Shown here: one piece after another, positions 6,843-6,871 of the stretch
How positions within the stretch are numbered: the stretch's first letter is position 1
How the letters are laid out: every line of letters starts with the position of its first letter
Source of the DNA: Helicobacteraceae bacterium
GTDB lineage: Bacteria; Campylobacterota; Campylobacteria; Campylobacterales; Sulfurimonadaceae
NCBI GenBank assembly: GCA_027068615.1
Contig: JAMOQV010000118.1
Coordinates: 1-6,871 of the forward strand
Length of the DNA: 6,871 bases
Reading direction: 5' to 3'
Program-made: the position numbers and the translations under genes
The notes under the pieces: model-generated
The model's input: the letters and a program-made list of their open reading frames with translations, nothing else
The model's database searches: none
Told to the model about the DNA's origin: nothing

Positions 6843-6863
6843 TCATAATGATAATGAAAATCA
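6843..6863. promoter_or_regulatory. Double Fur box upstream of feoA
   Basis: Two 7-1-7 Fur motifs overlap with a 6-bp offset. On the plus strand, TGATAATGAAAATCA (6849-6863) matches TGATAATnATTATCA at 12 of 14 informative positions, and TCATAATGATAATGA (6843-6857) matches at 11 of 14. The stretch CATAATGATAATGAAAATC (6844-6862) matches the E. coli 19-bp consensus at 15 of 19. Its near edge is 24 bp from the feoA ATG, so a bound Fur dimer pair would cover the promoter. I cannot place the -10 and -35 with confidence; TATGAA within the site, read on the minus strand, is one candidate -10. Repression of feoAB by Fur with Fe(II) is the expected effect. Confidence 0.75.
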
Positions 6864-6871
6864 ACTTGATA

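Overview
The window is AT-rich, tightly packed, and every gene I can support lies on the minus strand, so it is read from high to low coordinates. Protein similarity and codon style (AUA, AGA and UUA codons are common) point to a Campylobacterota bacterium, most likely a free-living relative of Sulfurimonas, Sulfurovum or Arcobacter. This rests on remembered family resemblance and not on a database search: the two-component pair resembles Helicobacter ArsRS, and the Mop-modB-modC order resembles the Campylobacter jejuni mod operon.

In transcription order: (1) 6843-6863, a strong double Fur-box-like site; (2) feoA and feoB, the ferrous iron transporter, overlapping by 4 bp; (3) a 32-bp gap with a candidate internal promoter and no Shine-Dalgarno sequence; (4) an OmpR-type response regulator and an ArsS-like sensor histidine kinase, overlapping by 4 bp; (5) a two-TOBE molybdate-binding protein, ModB and ModC, each overlapping its neighbour by 4 to 8 bp; (6) a 37-bp gap with an extended -10 promoter; (7) the first 159 codons of an AAA-ATPase-like protein that runs off the window edge.

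The unusual point is the layout. A sensor kinase and its regulator sit between an iron(II) importer and a molybdate ABC transporter. The kinase overlaps the first mod gene, and the periplasmic molybdate-binding gene modA, which precedes the Mop gene in C. jejuni, is absent. The simplest reading is a metal-supply locus for anaerobic or microaerobic enzymes that need Fe and Mo, with Fur controlling the front end and the two-component system possibly controlling itself and the mod genes. The signal sensed and the identity of the missing binding protein cannot be read from this sequence.

There is no RNA gene, CRISPR array, insertion sequence or convincing intrinsic terminator. No gene-free stretch exceeds about 55 bp.
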